Origin: SG8-4 sp964598225
GTDB lineage: Bacteria; Planctomycetota; Phycisphaerae; Sedimentisphaerales; Anaerobacaceae
DNA: 64,000 bases
Reading direction: 5' to 3'
Assembly: GCA_964598225.1 (NCBI GenBank)
Contig: CAZRBG010000006.1
Coordinates: forward strand, 1-64,000
Shown here: piece by piece, positions 59,676 through 64,000 of the stretch
How the letters are laid out: the number at the start of each line of letters is the position of its first letter
Numbering within the stretch: position 1 is the stretch's first letter
Notes under the pieces: generated by a model
Told to the model about the DNA's origin: nothing
What the model saw: the letters and a program-made list of their open reading frames with translations, nothing else
Database searches by the model: none
Program-made: the position numbers and the translations under genes

Positions 59676-62600
59676 AGTTCTTCAACAAGAATCTTGCGCA
59701 AGAAACTCATCAACGTCTGCGGCTCGAAGTAACTCTCGGTCAGGCGCAGATAAGCAGTCTTATTTCCGGAAATCCACACTTTTTTCGAAGGCTTTTTGTA
59801 GTGTGCTCGTAAGAGCATTTCAGAAAAACGCCTTACGGCGTCACTACGAACATCTTCGGCAAAAGAGAATACCAGATCGCTGTTGGATGTTACAATACTT
59901 TTTATGCTCAGCTTGCTCGCTCTGATACGGAGCTGGGCCATCTCCAGCAACATCTCTACCTCCTCCGGCACCGATCCATAGACATCGGTCAGTTCGCTCT
60001 TTATTTGCTCGATGTCCGCATCGCCTCTGGCTACGGCGATCTTGCGGTATATATCCATGCGCTGTCTGTCGACCGGTATGTAGTTCTTCGGAATGTACGT
60101 CGCAAATCCAAGATCGAGAACCGCCGTCGGGATCGGCTCGACGGGCTCGTTCCTCATCCTCCTGACTGCATCGGATAGCAACTCGCAATACATCTGATAG
60201 CCCACCGTCTGAATGTGACCCGACTGCTCGGAGCCGAGAATGTTGCCCGCCCCGCGAATCTCCAGATCCCGCAGCGCGATCCTGAAACCGGCGCCAAGAT
60301 GAGAATATTCCTCGATGGCTTTCAACCGCTTGGCCGCCACCGGCGTAACCGGCCGCGATGTCGGCAGCAGCATATAGGCATACGCACGATGCTTGTACCT
60401 GCCCACCCTGCCGCGAAGCTGATGTAACTCTGCCAGGCCGAACCGGTCTGCGTCGTTTATCAGAATTGTGTTGGCGTTCGGAATGTCAAGCCCGGATTCG
60501 ATGATCGTCGTACACACCAAGACGTCGATTCCGCCGGTCACGAATTCTATCATCGCGTTCTCGAGTTCTTTCCGCGACATCTGGCCGTGGGCGATGCTTA
60601 TCTTCGCATCCGGCACAAGCTTGCGTATTTCCCAGGCCTTTTTGTCGATCGATTTGACCCGGTTATGCAGGAAGAACACCTGTCCCTGACGGTTCAGCTC
60701 GCGGTAGATCGCCTTCTTGATGAGTTGATTGTTGTAAGCCGTCACGGTCGTAACAACGCTTCGCCTGTCCAACGGCGGCGTTCCCAGCGAGCTTATATCG
60801 CGCAGCCCCAGCAGCGACATGTGCAGCGTCCGCGGGATCGGCGTGGCTGTCATCGTGAGAATATCAACGTTAACGCGAAGTTGCTTGAGCTTCTCCTTGT
60901 GTTCGACGCCGAACCGCTGTTCCTCATCGATTATGAGCAGTCCAAGGTCTTTGAACCCGACGTCGCCGCTCAGGAGTCGATGCGTACCGATCAGCACATC
61001 CACCCGTCCTGACCTCGTTCTGGCGATTATATCTCTGGCCTCCTTCGTGGTCTTGAATCGGTTCAGAACTTCGATGCAGACGGGAAAATCCGCAAACCGC
61101 TCTGTAAAAGTCCTGCCGTGCTGCACGCACAGCACGGTAGTGGGCGTCAGGATGGCGACTTGTTTGTTGTTCTCGATTGCCTTGAACGCCGCTCGCATGG
61201 CAAGCTCAGTCTTGCCGTAACCGACGTCTCCACAGAGCAGTCTGTCCATCACGATCGGCTGCTGCATGTCGGTCTTTATCTGTGTGGCGGCGGTGGTCTG
61301 ATCGGGCGTCTCCTGATAGGGAAAGGACTCCTCGAATTCCACCTGCCAGTTGGAATCTTCCCCGAATGCGATACCACCGGCCGCCTGGCGTTTCGCCTGA
61401 ATATCGAGCAGATCGGATGCCATGTCTCGCACGGCACTCTCGACTTTCGCCTTTTGTTTGAGCCATCTCTTGGAGCCGACCTTGCTGAGTTTCGGCCTCG
61501 TGGGACTGGTGCCGATGTACTTTTGCACCAGTGCTATATTGCGCACCGAAACCTGAATCTTGACCCTGTCGGCATATTCTATGGTGAGGTACTCATTGAT
61601 GCCGCCGTTTTCCTCGATAGCCTGGACGCCCGCGAACCTGCCGATGCCGTAAGAAGTATGGACGACATAGTCACCTTCCTGCAAGTCGCTGAGCGTATCA
61701 ACCGGAGAGGTCGCCCGGGTGGGCCTGCGTCTGCGTCGCAGAGCGTACTGGCCGAACAGCTCGTGGTGGCTGATAATTATCGTATCGAGCGAATTGACCA
61801 CGAAGCCCTGATGGATGAAGCCCGGAACCAGTTTGAGCCTGGCCGGCATTTTCTCGGTAATATCCTGAACGATCTCTCCGACGCGCTTGATTTCTGCCGA
61901 ATTCTCACAATAAAGCCGGACTTCTTTGCCGTGTTTTGCCTCCTGAACCAACTCTTCGAGAGCCGCCTTGTGCCCGGCCCAAACCGAAGTAGCCTTGTGC
62001 TGGAACTGCTGGACACTTTTAATATCCACTTTGATGAAGTCTTCCGGTTCGGCGGTAGCGAATCTGCAGGTGTGAAACTGCGTGAAGCCGGACGCCGCTT
62101 CGTGGATATCGTCCCAGCTATAAAGCCTGCCCGGATCTTCGGATCTGTCCAGAAAGACCCTCGCGACTTCCTCGATCTCGCCAGGCTCCTCGAAGACGAT
62201 GACCGTATCTTTCGGCAGAGTATTTATGAGCAGCTCTCGTTCGCCGGCAGAGCTTCCGCACACCGCCGAGACGAGCCGCAAGCTTCTTATCTGGTTGCTC
62301 GAACGTTGGGTGTCCAGGTTAATCTCACGGATGCTCTCGATAGTGTCGCCGAAGAACTCGATCCTTACCGCCTCGGTCTCCTGTGACGATACGCTCTGGT
62401 CTTTGCCTGTCGGAACCTTATCGTTAATCAGGGGAGCGTAGATATCGATAATCCCGCCGCGACGCGCGAATTGGCCCGGCAGATCTACTCTCTCGGTTCG
62501 TTCGAATCCGCTTTCGACCAGCCATTCGACCACGTCTTCAGGCGGCACATCTCTGCCAACTTTCAGTTCGAGACTGCTCTTTTCTATCGCCTCGGGTTTT

Positions 62601-63100
62601 GGGATTGGCTGACAAAGCGACTGCACCGAAGCCGGTACGAGAAAACCGCCCGCACCCATTCGAGACACGAGCATGAGACGCTGCGCCCTGATCTCATCAG
62701 TGGCGTCGGCCAGGTCCTCCTCACCCTCCCAGGCGCCAAATGCCTCTATCGGCGTGCCTGCGAAAGTTTGCAAATCGTCGGCGGCTTTGTCCGCATCGTC
62801 GATGTGCGGCCGCACGTACAGAACCGGCCTGTCGATCTTCTCCGATACGTAAGCGACCAGCATGGGTCCGAACGATCCCCACGTCCCCTCGACTTTCACT
62901 GCCTCGGCGCTGCCGAGTCTTTCGAGCCGGGAGATTATCTTCTGAACGGTCTTGTCGCGCCCCAAATTCACGAATTCATTGTACGCCAGAGTGGTGGAAT
63001 GAGCAACCCGCTCGGCTTCGTTAAGAGCTTGCCCTTTCGATATGCGAAGGGCAGGATCTGAGCATGTCGAACGGGCGGGCCGGTTTGCCGACGTTATCAA
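59672..63100 (-). CDS. mfd: Transcription-repair coupling factor Mfd
   Basis: A 1142-residue protein. An N-terminal UvrB-like region (about 60-420), the RNA-polymerase-interacting domain (GDYVVHTSYGIGRFAGVQ, about 490), then a superfamily 2 translocase: motif I LLCGDVGYGKTELAMRAA, motif II DEEQRFGVEHKE, TATPIPRTLHMSLLGLRD, TTIIESGLDIPNANTI, LRGRVGRYKHRAYAY, and a C-terminal TRCF domain. It releases stalled RNA polymerase and recruits UvrA. It starts at TTG (63100) overlapping the lipoprotein stop. Confidence 0.96.
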   Translation of the reverse strand: MITSANRPARSTCSDPALRISKGQALNEAERVAHSTTLAYNEFVNLGRDKTVQKIISRLERLGSAEAVKVEGTWGSFGPMLVAYVSEKIDRPVLYVRPHIDDADKAADDLQTFAGTPIEAFGAWEGEEDLADATDEIRAQRLMLVSRMGAGGFLVPASVQSLCQPIPKPEAIEKSSLELKVGRDVPPEDVVEWLVESGFERTERVDLPGQFARRGGIIDIYAPLINDKVPTGKDQSVSSQETEAVRIEFFGDTIESIREINLDTQRSSNQIRSLRLVSAVCGSSAGERELLINTLPKDTVIVFEEPGEIEEVARVFLDRSEDPGRLYSWDDIHEAASGFTQFHTCRFATAEPEDFIKVDIKSVQQFQHKATSVWAGHKAALEELVQEAKHGKEVRLYCENSAEIKRVGEIVQDITEKMPARLKLVPGFIHQGFVVNSLDTIIISHHELFGQYALRRRRRPTRATSPVDTLSDLQEGDYVVHTSYGIGRFAGVQAIEENGGINEYLTIEYADRVKIQVSVRNIALVQKYIGTSPTRPKLSKVGSKRWLKQKAKVESAVRDMASDLLDIQAKRQAAGGIAFGEDSNWQVEFEESFPYQETPDQTTAATQIKTDMQQPIVMDRLLCGDVGYGKTELAMRAAFKAIENNKQVAILTPTTVLCVQHGRTFTERFADFPVCIEVLNRFKTTKEARDIIARTRSGRVDVLIGTHRLLSGDVGFKDLGLLIIDEEQRFGVEHKEKLKQLRVNVDILTMTATPIPRTLHMSLLGLRDISSLGTPPLDRRSVVTTVTAYNNQLIKKAIYRELNRQGQVFFLHNRVKSIDKKAWEIRKLVPDAKISIAHGQMSRKELENAMIEFVTGGIDVLVCTTIIESGLDIPNANTILINDADRFGLAELHQLRGRVGRYKHRAYAYMLLPTSRPVTPVAAKRLKAIEEYSHLGAGFRIALRDLEIRGAGNILGSEQSGHIQTVGYQMYCELLSDAVRRMRNEPVEPIPTAVLDLGFATYIPKNYIPVDRQRMDIYRKIAVARGDADIEQIKSELTDVYGSVPEEVEMLLEMAQLRIRASKLSIKSIVTSNSDLVFSFAEDVRSDAVRRFSEMLLRAHYKKPSKKVWISGNKTAYLRLTESYFEPQTLMSFLRKILVEEL

Positions 63101-63504
63101 TTCTTCAGGTCGCTTATTGCCTCGAGGATTTCCTTCTTAGTGCTCTCGAACGCCAGTTGGTCGATGTCGTTGAGGATTTCGCGCTCGGCGACGCTGCTGA
63201 AGCTCGGATTCTTAATAAGAGCCAGGAGCACCTCCTGCTTCGAATCGTCCCGGGCCAGCTTGTCGAGTACCGCTTCAACGAGGTAAACCTGGGCCACAGG
63301 CGTGATCCCCTCGCGCTTTGCGATTCGTTTGTAGCCGTCCTTCCTTTCCGAATCGAAAGAAAGCTCGCCGACGGCGTCAATCTCGGCAATCGTAGTATCC
63401 GTCAAAACTCCGCCGGCGTATTCTTCATCGTCGTCAAAAATAAAGCAACCGCCCAGCAATACCACCGATACGGCAAACCCAATAATGATCAATCCATTTT
63501 TCAT
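63097..63504 (-). CDS. Small lipoprotein of unknown function
   Basis: A 135-residue protein with signal and lipobox LLGGC (about residue 20), then acidic CFIFDDDEEYAGG and a helical body. LDKLARDDSKQEVLLALIKNP and DIDQLAFESTKKEILEAISDL look like helix pairs. No family recognised. An ATG at 63519 is alternative. Coupled to mfd by the TTGA overlap. Confidence 0.6.
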   Translation of the reverse strand: MKNGLIIIGFAVSVVLLGGCFIFDDDEEYAGGVLTDTTIAEIDAVGELSFDSERKDGYKRIAKREGITPVAQVYLVEAVLDKLARDDSKQEVLLALIKNPSFSSVAEREILNDIDQLAFESTKKEILEAISDLKN

Positions 63505-63694
63505 AATTAAAGCTTTCATATAGAAGTAGAAATTCCCTTGTCGATTAGATTATACAATATGCAAGCCTTGCGGCAAAGCTCAAAGAAATCTCAATTCGGA
63601 TGTCCTTATAGTTTTTAGCTTCACGAGCCGGGTTTCTGCGATTAGAATGACCGCGTCGATTTTCTACGAACAACAGGTTTCCGTATGTGATATC

Positions 63695-64000
63695 ATGAAA
63701 AATATTCGCGTTGCATCAGTACAGTTCGAGCATGCCGCAGGCGATAAACGGGCCAACCTGGACAAGATTAAGAAATACGTCGCCGAAGCGGCCGGCAAGG
63801 GTGTCGAGCTAATCGTTTTTCCCGAGTGCTGCATCACGGGTTATCTGTTTATGCGGCAGCTCACGAGAGAACAATTGGAGGCTCTTGCCGAGCCGGTGTT
63901 TGAGGGGCCTTCATCGCAAACCTTAATCGCTCTGGCAAAAAAGCATAGCATGACCATCGGCGCAGGTCTCGTGGAAATGGCCGACGACGGCAGGATGTAT
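63695..64000 (+). CDS. Carbon-nitrogen hydrolase (nitrilase superfamily), N-terminal part
   Basis: The frame starts ATG (63695) and runs past the window end; 102 codons are visible. IRVASVQFEHAAGDKRANLDKI matches the N-terminal strand-helix of the family; LIVFPECCITGY carries the first catalytic Glu (PE), and GPSSQTLIALAKKH and TIGAGLVE follow. Reaction (amidase, N-carbamoylase or similar) cannot be told because the Lys and Cys lie beyond the edge. Transcribed away from the Mfd/lipoprotein unit. Confidence 0.9.
   Translation, partial: MKNIRVASVQFEHAAGDKRANLDKIKKYVAEAAGKGVELIVFPECCITGYLFMRQLTREQLEALAEPVFEGPSSQTLIALAKKHSMTIGAGLVEMADDGRMY

Noticed and set aside
61118..62386. A 422-codon plus-strand ORF inside mfd
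   Set aside because: Antisense to conserved Mfd motifs.
1..64000. CRISPR arrays, prophage or integron structures
   Set aside because: No regularly spaced identical repeats, integrase or phage structural genes were seen; the only complete mobile element is the IS at 30196-31948.

Overview
The window looks like a Planctomycetota chromosome, most likely of the Phycisphaerae type. This is inferred from content, not from any marker gene. Pointers are a Ser/Thr kinase gene paired with an ECF sigma factor, a very large exported methyltransferase/PQQ-propeller protein, Tat-exported sugar isomerase-like and sialidase-like proteins, a GH29 fucosidase, a LamG protein, pseudopilin-like proteins with a C-terminal display-type domain, outer-membrane beta-barrels, and several families of short palindromic intergenic repeats. 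The cell is clearly diderm and has anaerobic or respiratory capacity.

Layout. 1-14.2 kb is mostly minus strand: pseudopilin-like protein, M50 protease, sialidase-like protein, DUF2271-like lipoprotein, Tat sugar isomerase-like protein, the PQQ giant, tRNA-Asp(GUC), phosphofructokinase, ACT-ACT, STAS and radical SAM proteins, and a two-part LamG locus split by an in-frame TGA. 14.4-18.7 kb (plus) holds a promoter, a kinase/FGE-like/hydrolase fusion and its ECF sigma factor; both proteins carry a ZAS-like zinc-finger segment. 19.0-37.3 kb is a respiratory island with six multiheme c-type cytochromes (58 candidate haem sites). They sit with two NHL-type propeller lipoproteins, an outer-membrane barrel, a NapC/NirT-type membrane-anchored cytochrome, a ResB-like protein and a redoxin/TPR protein. 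The two ends of the island each have a sigma-54 type -24/-12 promoter, and an insertion sequence with a perfect 8-bp target duplication sits inside it. This looks like a transenvelope electron conduit (quinol to outer surface) and is the main candidate for a new system.

37.5-48.7 kb (plus) is a complete phosphate-starvation island: Na/Pi symporter, PhoU-like protein, PhoB, PhoR, a porin, PstSCAB and PhoU. Three promoters in it carry 3-4 direct repeats of a TTAACA/CTAACA-type hexamer with exact 11-bp periodicity, and in all three the -10 box begins exactly 15 bp after the start of the last repeat. 48.7-53.7 kb (minus) holds a fucosidase, AcpS, a parvulin-like PPIase lipoprotein, an HD-domain protein and a small barrel. 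54.1-57.4 kb (plus) is a textbook sigma-70 promoter, a short leader ORF and a 978-residue propeller plus DUF11-repeat surface protein. 57.5-63.5 kb (minus) holds a double-redoxin protein, a membrane pseudopilin-like protein, Mfd and a small lipoprotein. The window ends inside a carbon-nitrogen hydrolase.

Limits: all calls come from reading sequence and recalling family motifs; no database or structure search was run. Starts were moved from the longest ORF where a ribosome-binding site or signal peptide supported it.
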